Source: Candidatus Opimibacter iunctus (GTDB lineage Bacteria > Bacteroidota > Bacteroidia > Chitinophagales > Saprospiraceae). From it: 64,000 bases of DNA. The stretch lies in NCBI GenBank assembly GCA_016716665.1, contig JADJVH010000017.1:1-64000 (forward strand), read 5' to 3'. Position 1 is the stretch's first letter. Each line of letters starts with the position of its first letter. Made by a program: the position numbers and the translations under genes. This document shows positions 1-9,077 of the stretch, piece by piece. A model generated the notes under the pieces. That model saw only the letters and a program-made list of their open reading frames with translations, did not search any database and was not told the origin of the DNA.

Positions 1-1322
1 AGGGCGTGCTGGACAGTGAATTCAAAAGAACAGGGCATGTCAATGCTTACTTTCCACTTTTTATTCCCAAGAGTTTTCTGAGCCGTGAGGCGCAGCATGT
101 AGAGGGATTTGCCAAGGAGTGTGCTGTAGTAACACACCATCGCCTGAAAGCTGACCCTAACGGCTCTGGACTGATCGTTGATCCGGAAGCTAAGCTGGAA
201 GAAGAACTGATCGTCAGGCCAACATCTGAAACAATTATCTGGAGTACCTACAAGGATTGGATACAATCTTACAGGGATCTTCCATTGCTGATCAACCAGT
301 GGGCAAACGTCGTGCGATGGGAGATGCGCACGAGGCCGTTTCTGCGCACTACAGAGTTCCTCTGGCAGGAAGGACATACTGCGCATGCCACTCGCGAAGA
401 AGCTGTGAATGAAGCAAGGATGATCCATGATATCTACGCTGATTTTACAGAATCCTGGATGGCGATGCCTGTGATCAAAGGAGTGAAGACAGCAAACGAG
501 CGATTTGCAGGTGCAGAAGATACGTACACCATCGAGGCGTTGATGCAGGATGGGAAGAGCCTGCAGGCCGGAACCTCACATTTCCTGGGCCAGAATTTTG
601 CCCGCGCATTTGATGTTTCCTTCCTCAACGAAAACAACCAGCAGGAACTGGTATGGGCTACCTCTTGGGGCGTTTCCACCCGCCTGATCGGAGGGCTGAT
701 CATGACTCACAGTGATGATGAAGGTCTTGTACTTCCTCCCAAACTGGCTCCGCTACAGGTCGTGATCATTCCGGTACCAAAGCCGGATGCAGCAATCAAC
801 GAAGTAGCCGAAAAATTGATCCATGAACTTAAAGCCCACGGTATCTCTGTCAAATACGACACGGACGAGAAGTCCAGGCCGGGATTTAAGTATGCGGAAT
901 ATGAGATGAAAGGTGTTCCTGTGCGTGTGGCTATAGGCCAGCGTGACCTTGAAAAAGGGCAGGCCGAGGTCGCGAGAAGGGATACACGTGAAAAGGAATT
1001 TGTGCCTCTGGAAGGACTTGGGCGTTTTGTCATCAATCTGCTGGATGAAATTCAACAAAACCTCTTGCTGAAGGCCTTGCGTTACCGCCAGGAGAACACA
1101 CGAGAAGCCAATGATTTTGAGACGTTTAAGGCCATCCTTGAAGATCAGGGAGGTTTTGTCTCTGCACATTGGGATGGCACAACAGAAACTGAATTGAAAA
1201 TCAAGGAACTGACTAAAGCAACCATACGTTGTATACCTCTCGACCAAAAACCGGAAGATGGTGCATGCATCCTGACCGGAAACAAATCAACAGGTAGAGT
1301 ACTTTTTGCCAAAGCTTATTAA
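1..1322 (+). CDS. proS: Prolyl-tRNA synthetase, 5'-truncated by window edge
   Basis: Class II aminoacyl-tRNA synthetase that charges tRNA-Pro with proline in the cytoplasm. The reading frame is open at the left edge, so the first roughly 50 residues lie outside the window. Visible are the RPTSE motif, the motif 2 segment (RWEMRTRPFLRTTEFLWQEG, then HTAHAT), the anticodon-binding domain, and the C-terminal domain ending in LFAKAY. That end, with its terminal tyrosine, is characteristic of the archaeal/eukaryal-type ProS found in Bacteroidota. The C-terminal zinc-site cysteines appear mostly lost; only one Cys remains near the end. A DUF3127 gene follows 22 bp downstream on the same strand. Confidence 0.95.
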   Translation, partial: GVLDSEFKRTGHVNAYFPLFIPKSFLSREAQHVEGFAKECAVVTHHRLKADPNGSGLIVDPEAKLEEELIVRPTSETIIWSTYKDWIQSYRDLPLLINQWANVVRWEMRTRPFLRTTEFLWQEGHTAHATREEAVNEARMIHDIYADFTESWMAMPVIKGVKTANERFAGAEDTYTIEALMQDGKSLQAGTSHFLGQNFARAFDVSFLNENNQQELVWATSWGVSTRLIGGLIMTHSDDEGLVLPPKLAPLQVVIIPVPKPDAAINEVAEKLIHELKAHGISVKYDTDEKSRPGFKYAEYEMKGVPVRVAIGQRDLEKGQAEVARRDTREKEFVPLEGLGRFVINLLDEIQQNLLLKALRYRQENTREANDFETFKAILEDQGGFVSAHWDGTTETELKIKELTKATIRCIPLDQKPEDGACILTGNKSTGRVLFAKAY

Positions 1323-1344
1323 TCACCAATTTAAATCAACCATT

Positions 1345-1707
1345 ATGTCTTTTGAAGTAGAAGGAAAGCTCTTTAAGAAATTTGAAACTGAACAGAAGAA
1401 AGACACTTTTCAAACCAGGGAGTTTGTACTCCTTGATGAATCATCACAGTATCCTCAATATATCAAGTTTCAGTTGGTACAGGATCGTTGCGAAATCATC
1501 GATAACCTAGCTGAAGGGGGGAATGTCAAAGTTTACTTTGATCTCCGGGGAAGGGAATGGCAGGGTAAATTCTTTACCAACCTGCAGGCATGGAGAGTTG
1601 AGGCTTCTGGCCAGGAATCTAAGCCCAGAGCGGCTGCAGGAGATTTTCCGTCCACGCCACCGGTGACATCGGACGAAGGAACCTCCTATGATGATCTTCC
1701 GTTTTAA
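1345..1707 (+). CDS. DUF3127 domain protein with SSB-like acidic tail
   Basis: A 120-residue protein starting MSFEVEGKLFKKFET, the typical opening of the DUF3127 family of Bacteroidota, whose function is not established. The ATG at 1345 is preferred to an upstream TTG because the conserved domain begins there. After the beta-rich domain of about 85 residues comes a Pro/Ser/Gly-rich linker and the C-terminal tail SYDDLPF. That tail closely resembles the acidic DDDLPF-type tip of single-stranded DNA-binding protein (SSB), which recruits DNA-repair partners. The tail is seen directly; a role in DNA metabolism is inference. The gene lies 22 bp after proS. Confidence 0.75.
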   Translation: MSFEVEGKLFKKFETEQKKDTFQTREFVLLDESSQYPQYIKFQLVQDRCEIIDNLAEGGNVKVYFDLRGREWQGKFFTNLQAWRVEASGQESKPRAAAGDFPSTPPVTSDEGTSYDDLPF

Positions 1708-1746
1708 CACGGAATGAAGTCACATTTCATACTGTCGCACCATACC

Positions 1747-2331
1747 ATGAGAATTTCTCATGTTCTTATACTCCTGGTCCTCCTTGGGGTCACTTTGTTC
1801 TCATGTAAGCAAGATGCAGCTTCGGCAGCAGCGGATGTTAAAAAGGAACAAGAAGATGCCCTGAAGGCGCTTGATAAATCCTTCTCGGCATTAAAGGCCA
1901 ATAGTGCTGAAGTTGTAGATTTCAGGATACTGAAGGATGCACTGCCCGACAAAGTGCAGGGCATGGAACGTGTTTCACACACTGGTCAAAAAACCGGGAT
2001 AGCAGGACTTAACATATCAACAGCAGATGCTGAATACAGGGATGGAGACAAGACGATCTCCATCACCTTGCTGGATTCAGGAGGCTTCGGTGCCGCACTT
2101 GCAGGATTGGCGGATTGGTCACAGCTTGAGATAGATAAAGAGACAGATCAGGGGTATGAGCGAACCACTATGATCGATGGTAAGCGGGCGTATGAAAAAT
2201 ATGACCGCACCTCAAGGATAGGCGAGATCGCCATGATAGCGGCAGACAGGTTTCTGGTCAATGTCAAAGGAAGCAATATTACGGAGGAAGATCTTCGTAT
2301 GGCAGTTTCCAAAATCCACCTGAAAGATTGA
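1747..2331 (+). CDS. Hypothetical lipoprotein
   Basis: Family not recognised. Starting at ATG 1747 gives a clean lipoprotein signal peptide (MRISHVLILLVLLGVTLFSC) with the lipobox cysteine at residue 20. An in-frame ATG at 1714 would add 11 residues ahead of it and is less likely. The mature part, about 175 residues, begins with a short Ala/Lys/Glu-rich helix and then a mixed alpha/beta region with no recognised motif. It is probably attached to the periplasmic face of a membrane. The stop codon overlaps the probable start of the next gene. Confidence 0.65.
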   Translation: MRISHVLILLVLLGVTLFSCKQDAASAAADVKKEQEDALKALDKSFSALKANSAEVVDFRILKDALPDKVQGMERVSHTGQKTGIAGLNISTADAEYRDGDKTISITLLDSGGFGAALAGLADWSQLEIDKETDQGYERTTMIDGKRAYEKYDRTSRIGEIAMIAADRFLVNVKGSNITEEDLRMAVSKIHLKD

Positions 2332-2905
2332 ACGTTACTGACCCACATATTGAATGGATAAGGCGATGCATTTTTTCATGCATAGTTGTAGTCCTTTCTA
2401 TGCAGACAGGATATGCCCAGAAAATCATTGGAGTAGGCACACGATTCAACAATTCGTTCAGAGAGTGGATCATCACCACAGAGGATGAGGATATCAGGGG
2501 TGAGCTACGCATGCGCTGGACTTTTCAGGATGACTGGACAGTATGGGATTGGCGTGTAGGGGATGTAGCAGCTACCATAGAGCAAAAGTGGGCAGAAGAC
2601 CCCAATCTCTGGGTGATTCGTTGTGAAGGGGTCACGGTCAATGCAAAAACTGCATGGGCTGGAGAATTCAAGAGATGGAAGTTGAATGATGGTAATGAAC
2701 AGATCAATTGGGAGTCCAGATACGCTAACCAGAAAGAGGATTGGAAATAAATGCAAGCGGGGATTCACCATTCACGATGCATACTTATTGGGAAGGCGAT
2801 CCCCGTGAATGGGTAGTGGAAGATAATATGCCGGCAGAGGTTAGCAATGCGTTGAAAGTCGCTATGATTTTTTTGACCCTTCATTTCAGTGCACCCCGGA
2901 TCTGA
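2328..2905 (+). CDS. Secreted hypothetical protein, interrupted by a frameshift
   Basis: Unrecognised family. The N-terminus carries a hydrophobic segment ending in GYAQ, a likely signal peptidase site. The likely start is the TTG at 2328, overlapping the previous stop; no in-frame ATG suits. The first frame stops at 2750 after NQKEDWK. In another frame the protein-like text continues directly (EINASGDSPFTMHTYWEGDP...) to a stop at 2903-2905. Restoring one base in the GG run near 2743 joins the two into about 190 residues rich in Trp, Glu and Asp. The join is inferred from continuity of style, not from a known homologue. Sequencing error or a genuine pseudogene cannot be separated here. Confidence 0.45.
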
Positions 2906-3090
2906 TACGCCTGACCTGTAGCAGATTACACGAGTCCAGGACATGTATAGCATCAAATTTCTGGTGGACATAGTCAGTCTGCAGACGACATCCAGCACAT
3001 ACGAAATCGAAAATGGCCATCGTTTTAGAGAACAATTGACACAGGGATTTAATATCCCACGCCATAGTACACCATCAAATTCTATCAAAA

Positions 3091-3966
3091 ATGAAAAATC
3101 GCATTCTTCTTTTTTCGCTTTTATTTTCCGCTGTCAGCGCATGGGTTTCTGCCCAGGAGATTGAGTTGCCCAGAGTTAGTCCAAAGGCCTCTATTTCGTA
3201 TACCATTGGGTTTACCGAAGTGAAGATCAACTATGGTTCGCCGGCAGTTAAGGAAAGGGTTATCTGGGGAGGACTCGTGCCTTATGGTCAAATCTGGCGA
3301 GGTGGAGCCAATGAGGCTACCACTGTTGAATTCAGTACGGATGTCAACATCGAAGGGCAAACACTGCGGGCAGGAAAGTATGCCTTGTTTTTCATTCCGG
3401 GAGAAAAGGAATGGACCGTGATTTTCAACAAGCAGGCAGATCAGTGGGGAGCATACAAGTATGATGAATCCCAGGACGCCATCCGCCTGACCATTGAGCC
3501 CAAATTGAATGAAGGCATGCAGGAACGTTTGCTCTATTCTATTCATGATATGAAGATGGATATGGGGTATATCAAGCTGTCGTGGGAAAAACTACGCCTC
3601 TACATGCGATTCAAGACGGATGTCATGGAGACGGCTATGGGCAATATCATTGCAGCCCTGGGTACCACCCCTCCGGAGAAAAAATGGGTCATCTATGCCC
3701 AGGGTTCACAGTTTCTCCTCGATGCTGATGGCAATATGGACAAAGCCCTTGAATGGATCAAATTGTCAACAGACCAGAACAGTACCAGTTGGAACTGGTA
3801 CATACGAGCAAAAGTAGAAGCGAAGAAGGGAGATATGGCTGCTGCTGTAGCCAGCGGTACGAAGTGCGCAGAGCTTGGGCTGGCCAGTGAAGAGGACAAT
3901 TATTATGACGACAATAAAGAGGAGATCAACAAGGCCATTCAGGGTTGGGCTGCAAAGCTCAACTAG
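3091..3966 (+). CDS. DUF2911 domain-containing secreted protein
   Basis: 291 residues with a signal peptide cleaved after VSAQ (about residue 22). Residues ~30-165 match the DUF2911 family known from Bacteroidota: PRVSPKAS, the VKINYGSPAVKERVIWGGLV-type stretch, then YGQIWRGGANEATT and LRAGKYALFFIPGE. The C-terminal ~100 residues look like a helical TPR-type tail (LDADGNMDKALEWIKLSTDQ, then a pairing helix with Ala/Lys). Function is unknown; the location is periplasm or outer membrane. The 185-bp gap before it shows no convincing gene. It ends at a strong bidirectional terminator shared with the convergent thioredoxin-repeat gene. Confidence 0.85.
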   Translation: MKNRILLFSLLFSAVSAWVSAQEIELPRVSPKASISYTIGFTEVKINYGSPAVKERVIWGGLVPYGQIWRGGANEATTVEFSTDVNIEGQTLRAGKYALFFIPGEKEWTVIFNKQADQWGAYKYDESQDAIRLTIEPKLNEGMQERLLYSIHDMKMDMGYIKLSWEKLRLYMRFKTDVMETAMGNIIAALGTTPPEKKWVIYAQGSQFLLDADGNMDKALEWIKLSTDQNSTSWNWYIRAKVEAKKGDMAAAVASGTKCAELGLASEEDNYYDDNKEEINKAIQGWAAKLN

Positions 3967-4003
3967 AAAAAAAAGAGCATCCATCAGGATGCTCTTTTTT
4001 TTG
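3967..4003. terminator. Bidirectional Rho-independent terminator
   Basis: The stem GAGCATCC / GGATGCTC (3975-3982 and 3987-3994) with loop ATCA is flanked by an A-run on the left and a T-run on the right. It can therefore terminate both the DUF2911 gene (plus) and the convergent thioredoxin-repeat gene (minus). Confidence 0.85.
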
Positions 4004-4009
4004 TGTTAT

Positions 4010-6057
4010 TTAGTGAGGATCAGCATTTCCATTTACATCGCCCTTCTTTATAGCTTTAAAGACCGGCGCCCTGACTCCATCAAGGATGTCCTGTAATGGA
4101 ATCGTGTAGCTGGCAATGACAGGTGGATGCTGGGTAGGTGGCCCAAAGTCAGTATCCGCCGGGATAAATATCCAGGATTGCTGATTAGGGAAATTACTGG
4201 TGAGACCCAAAAGCAATTTGGTCAATGTCACAATATCAAGGGAGGAAATGGTCCCTGAACCATTGGCATCTGCAGCGAGTTTTGAAAGCGGGCTGGTAAA
4301 CGGATCCACAAAAAGCAGGTGCTTTTGAACCCTGACAAGGTCAATAGCACTCACCCCGTTAGTCGGATTTCCGTTTTTGATCACTTTCAACTGCCAGCCT
4401 GGCTGCACTTCGCTCAACAGGACAGACAAACTGAAAGACCCGTTGAAATCTGAGGTGTCCTGCATGATGACTGTATTGTCTGCGTCTACCACCTGGACAA
4501 TTGCATCCTTGACGCCGGAGGAACCTTCAAGGAACTGAACTGAACCACTCACTGCCACAGGGGTCTCAATGACTGGCTTAGTAGCCCCGGTTGCAGCAAG
4601 CGCGAGGTCTATAGCATGTATCGTTGCTTCATTGGAAGCACCATCTACATCATATTGGACTGATCCATCAGGAGCGATCACCACAAATGTAGGAGTCCCT
4701 GACCATGGTCCAAACGAGCCGTTTTTATAAGGTTGTACTGCATCCAGGCTTCCGCCATCTCTGCTGACGGCCGGGAATGTCTCGTTATAATTTGCATGGT
4801 AGGTTGAAACCAATGGGTTGGTGTCCGAATTTTTATCTGTCAGTAGCAGGAATTCCACATCGTAGTCTCCGGCACCCCATTCCTGGTAGAATGGTTCCAT
4901 CAGTGGAGCTATGGAATTGCATGGAGGGCAAGTCGTATAGAAGACCTCAAGGAGAACAGATTTGCCTTGGTTTAGGTAGTCAGCGTAGAGATGATGTACC
5001 TGCCCATTGATGTCAGTGACGGTAAAATCAGGAGCTACAGTAGGTGGGGCAGGCTTGACGGCACCAGTTGCTGTGATTGCAGCATCAATCGCTGCGATGG
5101 TAGCCTGGTTGTTTGCACCTTTGACATCATAAGCCACTGTGCCGTCAGGAGCAATGACTGCAAACATAGGGGTAGATACCCATGGGCCGAAAGTTCCGTC
5201 CTTATATGGCTGCACGGCAGGCACACTTCCTCCATCCCTGCTGATGCCAGGAAAGGTATGGTCGTATTGTTCCTGAAAGGCAAAGAGAAGTGGATCTGTA
5301 TCCGTATTCTGATCTGACATTTCAAAAAAGATCACATCACTATCTCCTCCTCCCCATTCTTCATTTAAGGGTTGCACTAAGGGGGCAATGGAATTGCTCG
5401 GTCCACTGGTCGTATTAAACACCTCAAGTACAACAGTTTTTCCCTGGTTGAGGTAGTCCGCATAGAGATGGTGACTTTGCCCGTTGTTATCTGTGACAGA
5501 AAAGTCCGGTGCAACTGGAATCTGCTGTCCCGGCTTTACAGCGCCGGTAGCAGCAATGGCCACATCCAATGCATCTATTGTGGCCTGGTTGCCATTTCCA
5601 TCCACATCATACTGGACAGTGCCATTCGGTGCAATAACCACAAATGTTGGTGTACCAAACCAAGGCCCGAACTGCCCGTTTTTATAAGGTGCTACGGCGG
5701 TCAGGCTCCCTCCCTCAACACCTGCTGCAGGGAAGGTTTCATTATAATTCTGTGCATAGGCAGATACCAGGGTATTGGTATCAAAATTCTTGTCTGACAG
5801 TTCAAAGAATTCCACATCATTCTGACCGCCTCCCCATTCCTGATAAAAGGCTCCATTAGTGGTGCGATCGAGTTGCACGGTGGGCATGTCGTGAAGAAGA
5901 TCTTGATCACTACTGTCTTGCCCTGGTTGAGATAGTCAGCATACAGGTGGTGCACCTGTCCGTGGATATCTGTCACTGTAAAGTCAGGTGCAGTCTGGGC
6001 CGTGAGGATCAGCTGGAAACTGGTGAAAATGAGTAAGAGAATCGTGCGCATACGCAT
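4010..6057 (-). CDS. Secreted protein with three thioredoxin-like domains plus dockerin-like module (frameshifted)
   Basis: The reconstructed protein is about 680 residues: a signal peptide (ending LILTAQ), three tandem redoxin/TlpA-like domains of ~160 residues, a carboxypeptidase-regulatory/CnaB-like beta domain, and a dockerin-like pair of EF-hand-type repeats (NGVSAIDLVRVQKHLL and ANGSGTISSLDIVTLTKLLL). Each redoxin unit opens with APDF(T/S)VTDxxGQ and contains HLYADYLNQGK. Domains 1 and 3 have the active-site CPPC in TTCPPCNSIAP. Domain 2 has TTSGPSNSIAP, with both cysteines replaced by serine (about 5394-5405). The frame breaks in the A4 run at 5845-5848; comparison with domain 3 (MEPFYQEWG) shows one base missing. 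Dockerin-like modules are common in secreted Bacteroidota proteins. Substrate and partner are unknown. Confidence 0.8.
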
Positions 6058-6198
6058 CGTGTGTTTTGTTTAAAGATCAAAAGGAGGAGAGATTTCCACA
6101 ATGGTGGAACAGGTTGGCCACATAAAGTTAAAACATATTTAATATCAGTTGTTTATGTAAAGTAAAATTCGTGTGGGCAGCGCCCCGCCCTATAACCT

Positions 6199-6206
6199 TA
6201 TCTTTG
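6199..6206 (+). promoter_or_regulatory. Bacteroidota-type -7 promoter box for lipB
   Basis: TATCTTTG matches the TAnnTTTG -7 element. The lipB ATG begins only 5 nt after the box, so the transcript would be nearly or fully leaderless. Confidence 0.5.
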
Positions 6207-6211
6207 CAGTT

Positions 6212-6964
6212 ATGGATGTCACCGGAAGGGGGATTTTGGAAGTTATTGACCTGGGGCTGATCCCTTACAAGGATGCATGGGATATCCAGACCCGTATACA
6301 CAGGGAACTCGTTGAAAACAAGAGGGCAGGATATCCTGATCCACAGCGGCATTTTTTCCTCCTTTGTGAGCACCCCCCTGTTTTTACACTTGGCAAGAGC
6401 GGATCTGAAGACAACCTCCGGATCAATGAGCGTGAACGGGATGAGTACCAGATAGAATATTTCAAGATCAACAGGGGAGGGGATATTACATTCCACGGGC
6501 CGGGGCAATTGGTAGGATATCCTATTCTTGACCTTGACCTGATCTTTACAGATGTGCACCGGTATGTCAGGAGCCTTGAAGAAGTGATCATTCGCGTATT
6601 ACAGCGATACGACATCTCTGGTATTAGAAGTGACAGATACACAGGTGTTTGGGTAAAAAATGATCATGCAAGGCATGAAGATGCCAAGATCTGCGCTATC
6701 GGGGTTCATTTGAGCCGCTGGGTCACGATGCATGGCTTTGCCTTCAACATCAATACAGACCTATCTTATTTCAATCACATCATCCCCTGCGGAATTGCAG
6801 ATCCGGATAAAAGTGTCTGTTCACTGAGTAGCTTATTGGGGAAAACAGTAGATTTGCAGGAGATTAAAGAGCAAATAACCACTGAATTCTGCGTGGTTTT
6901 TGGCCTGGAATCAGTGATTGTTCCCTCTGATCGCATTAATCAATTCACTTTCCAAAATTTGTAA
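6212..6964 (+). CDS. lipB: Octanoyl-(lipoyl) transferase
   Basis: Transfers octanoyl groups from octanoyl-ACP to lipoyl domains of 2-oxoacid dehydrogenases and the glycine cleavage protein, the first step of lipoate synthesis. Family hallmarks are visible: EHPPVFTLGK, the RGGDITFHGPGQLVGYPILD substrate loop, KICAIGVHLSRWVTMHGFA with the conserved Lys, and NTDLSYFNHIIPCGI containing the catalytic Cys. The ATG at 6212 is chosen over an upstream GTG because the -7 box lies within the extra codons. A secreted protein gene starts 2 bp after the stop, so the two are probably cotranscribed. Confidence 0.93.
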   Translation: MDVTGRGILEVIDLGLIPYKDAWDIQTRIHRELVENKRAGYPDPQRHFFLLCEHPPVFTLGKSGSEDNLRINERERDEYQIEYFKINRGGDITFHGPGQLVGYPILDLDLIFTDVHRYVRSLEEVIIRVLQRYDISGIRSDRYTGVWVKNDHARHEDAKICAIGVHLSRWVTMHGFAFNINTDLSYFNHIIPCGIADPDKSVCSLSSLLGKTVDLQEIKEQITTEFCVVFGLESVIVPSDRINQFTFQNL

Positions 6965-6966
6965 GG

Positions 6967-7560
6967 ATGAACTCCATCAAATTCTTTTTTATGCTGAGTG
7001 CGGTGCTGATCTCTTCAGCTTTGAAGGGGCAGGCAACAATCAATCCTGCTATCCAGACCACATTGAATACATTCATTGACTATTCCAACCAACAGGATTG
7101 GGACAAGGCATTTGATCTCTTATATCCCAAGTTGTTTACCAAAGTACCCAAACAGGACCTGGTAGATGTGATGCTCGGCATGGAAGCGGATGGCATGTCA
7201 CTCAAGATGACCAACTTAAGGATCGTATCTACCTCTGTACCAATGATAGAAGGCAATGAGACCTTTGTCAAGGTTAAGTATGTCGCGGATATGGATGTCA
7301 ATATCAAGCCTGGTGGCATGTATGATTATCCTAAGTCAATCACATCAATCACCCAGCAATTCCAGTCTACTTATGGCGCTGACAATGTAAAATGGAATGC
7401 TCAGTTCATGCGCTTTGAAATTATCGCAAACAAATCCATGATGGCCATACAGACCGGTACCGGAGCCTGGAAATTGGTCGAGATCAATATGGATCAGCCC
7501 GAACTCATGGAATATCTTTTTTCACCAGCCATCATGGATGGGTTAGTACGTGCTGAGTAG
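6967..7560 (+). CDS. Secreted hypothetical protein
   Basis: 197 residues with a cleavable signal peptide (hydrophobic core FFMLSAVLISSALKG, cleavage near GQA). The mature part has an alpha+beta layout (INPAIQTTLNTFIDYSNQQD, then a beta-rich half). This could be an NTF2/SnoaL-like fold, but no diagnostic motif is visible. It starts 2 bp after lipB and precedes a thioesterase gene by 27 bp, suggesting one transcription unit with functionally unrelated members. Function unknown. Confidence 0.7.
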   Translation: MNSIKFFFMLSAVLISSALKGQATINPAIQTTLNTFIDYSNQQDWDKAFDLLYPKLFTKVPKQDLVDVMLGMEADGMSLKMTNLRIVSTSVPMIEGNETFVKVKYVADMDVNIKPGGMYDYPKSITSITQQFQSTYGADNVKWNAQFMRFEIIANKSMMAIQTGTGAWKLVEINMDQPELMEYLFSPAIMDGLVRAE

Positions 7561-7587
7561 GCTACATTTTCACCAGGAAATCCAATT

Positions 7588-8133
7588 ATGAATAATCAAA
7601 CTCCACGCCCGGTCAGTTACAGCCGGACGATGATGACGGAATTGGTCATGCCCAATGATACAAATCCATTGGGCCACCTTATGGGAGGCAATCTGATGCG
7701 ATGGATGGATATCGCCGGAGGGATCTGTGCAGCACGTCATTGTGGTGCACATGCAGTCACGGCCTCTGTTGATAATGTTTCCTTTGCCAAACCCATCCAT
7801 CTGGGCGATGTCATCACGATCAAGGCATGTGTCACCCGGGCGTTTACCACGTCGGTGGAATTATATCTTGAAGTATTTACCACATCCTATTTCGGGGCAG
7901 ATCTCGAAAAATCAAATCATGCCTATATGACCTTTGTCGCCCTGGATTCCAGGACCTCGAGACCAAAGGAAGTACCGCACGTGATTCCGGAAACGGAAGA
8001 AGAAAAAGCACTTTTTGCCGGAGCGGCAAGAAGGCGGGAGGTCAGGCTTGTACTGGCCGGCAGGCTGAAGCCGGAGGATGCTGTCGGGCTGAAGACGCTC
8101 TTCCAGGACTTGCAGGACGCAGAACAAAAGTAG
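7588..8133 (+). CDS. Acyl-CoA thioesterase, hotdog fold (YciA/BACH type)
   Basis: 181 residues. The N-terminal half shows the hotdog acyl-CoA hydrolase pattern: MTELVMPNDTNPLGHLMGGN with the acidic/Asn catalytic region, then MRWMDIAGGICAARH and VDNVSFAKPIHLGDVI. It likely hydrolyses fatty acyl-CoA in the cytoplasm. The last ~45 residues (EEEKALFAGAARRREVRL...) form a charged helical extension typical of this subgroup in Bacteroidota. The substrate chain length cannot be read from sequence. A methyltransferase-like gene follows 3 bp after the stop. Confidence 0.85.
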   Translation: MNNQTPRPVSYSRTMMTELVMPNDTNPLGHLMGGNLMRWMDIAGGICAARHCGAHAVTASVDNVSFAKPIHLGDVITIKACVTRAFTTSVELYLEVFTTSYFGADLEKSNHAYMTFVALDSRTSRPKEVPHVIPETEEEKALFAGAARRREVRLVLAGRLKPEDAVGLKTLFQDLQDAEQK

Positions 8134-8136
8134 ATC

Positions 8137-8997
8137 ATGGCCCAAGGCAAACTCAAATCCTTCTTCAAGACATTAATACCGCGATACCAGACACTACATC
8201 TGGAATATCCGGTTGAGATGAGGCCCAGATATGGATTTGGAAGGCCACCTCATGGATTGCTCAGCACCATTATCTCGCAAAACAGAGATGTGTATGTCAA
8301 GTGGCTTACTACGGCCCTTCAATATTCTGTTAACCTGAAGGGCATTCCCAGGACGGCCTCGACAAGTGATGCTTCAAGCCCATTCTGGCAAAACGGGTTT
8401 TTGCCAGGCCTTGACATCACGATGCTTTATACCATCGTAGCTTCCTCGGCCCCCTCGACCTATATTGAAATCGGTTCCGGCAATTCTACCAAAGTCGTGG
8501 CAAAGGCAATTAAGGACCATCAGCTACAGACAAGGGTCATTTCACTAGACCCTTCTCCCAGAGCTGAAATAGACCAACTGGCCGATGTCATCATCAGGCA
8601 ACCATTTGAGCATGCGGACCTTGGACTGTTCAGTGAATTGAAAAGCGGAGATATCATTTTTGTGGACAATTCACATCGCATTTTTCCAAATTCAGATGCT
8701 ACAGTGTTCTTCATGGAAGTGCTTCCGATGCTACCAGAAGGGGTCATTGTACATGTCCATGATGTCTATCTCCCCTATGATTATCCCCAGGATGTTTGTG
8801 ATCGCTATTATTCCGAACAATACGCCCTGGCAGCATTCCTGATGGCCAATCCGGCTAAGTATCACACCATCATGCCCAATTTCTATGTGTCTGAAGATCC
8901 GGAGTTGTGTACCATACTGAAGCCATTTTGGGATCTGCCGGAGATGAAGGATGTAGAAAGGCACGGGGCTTCCTACTGGATGGAGATCAAAGGTTAA
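8137..8997 (+). CDS. Class I SAM-dependent methyltransferase-like protein
   Basis: 286 residues. The SAM-binding glycine motif appears as YIEIGSGNSTKVVAKAI (about residues 108-124). It is followed by the acidic end of beta-2 (VISLDPSPR), GDIIFVDNSHR at beta-4, and VHVHDVYLPYDYPQD after beta-5. This arrangement resembles the Methyltransf_24 group. The substrate is unknown; the long N-terminal helical region may recognise it. The gene ends at a bidirectional terminator facing the convergent adhesin gene. Confidence 0.75.
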   Translation: MAQGKLKSFFKTLIPRYQTLHLEYPVEMRPRYGFGRPPHGLLSTIISQNRDVYVKWLTTALQYSVNLKGIPRTASTSDASSPFWQNGFLPGLDITMLYTIVASSAPSTYIEIGSGNSTKVVAKAIKDHQLQTRVISLDPSPRAEIDQLADVIIRQPFEHADLGLFSELKSGDIIFVDNSHRIFPNSDATVFFMEVLPMLPEGVIVHVHDVYLPYDYPQDVCDRYYSEQYALAAFLMANPAKYHTIMPNFYVSEDPELCTILKPFWDLPEMKDVERHGASYWMEIKG

Positions 8998-9011
8998 TCG
9001 AAGATTCCTTC

Positions 9012-9053
9012 AAAAAAAAAGCCACTCAGGTAAACTCCGGAGTGGCTTTTTTT
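9012..9053. terminator. Bidirectional terminator
   Basis: The stem GCCACTC / GAGTGGC (9021-9027 and 9040-9046) is bordered by A9 on the left and T7 on the right. It lies between the convergent methyltransferase-like and adhesin genes. Confidence 0.85.
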
Positions 9054-9077
9054 GATGGTTGTCAGGTTTACCCTGAC

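Noticed and set aside
2943..3164. 73-codon plus-strand frame before the DUF2911 gene
   Set aside because: Overlaps the signal peptide of the DUF2911 gene, has no recognisable features and looks like chance text.
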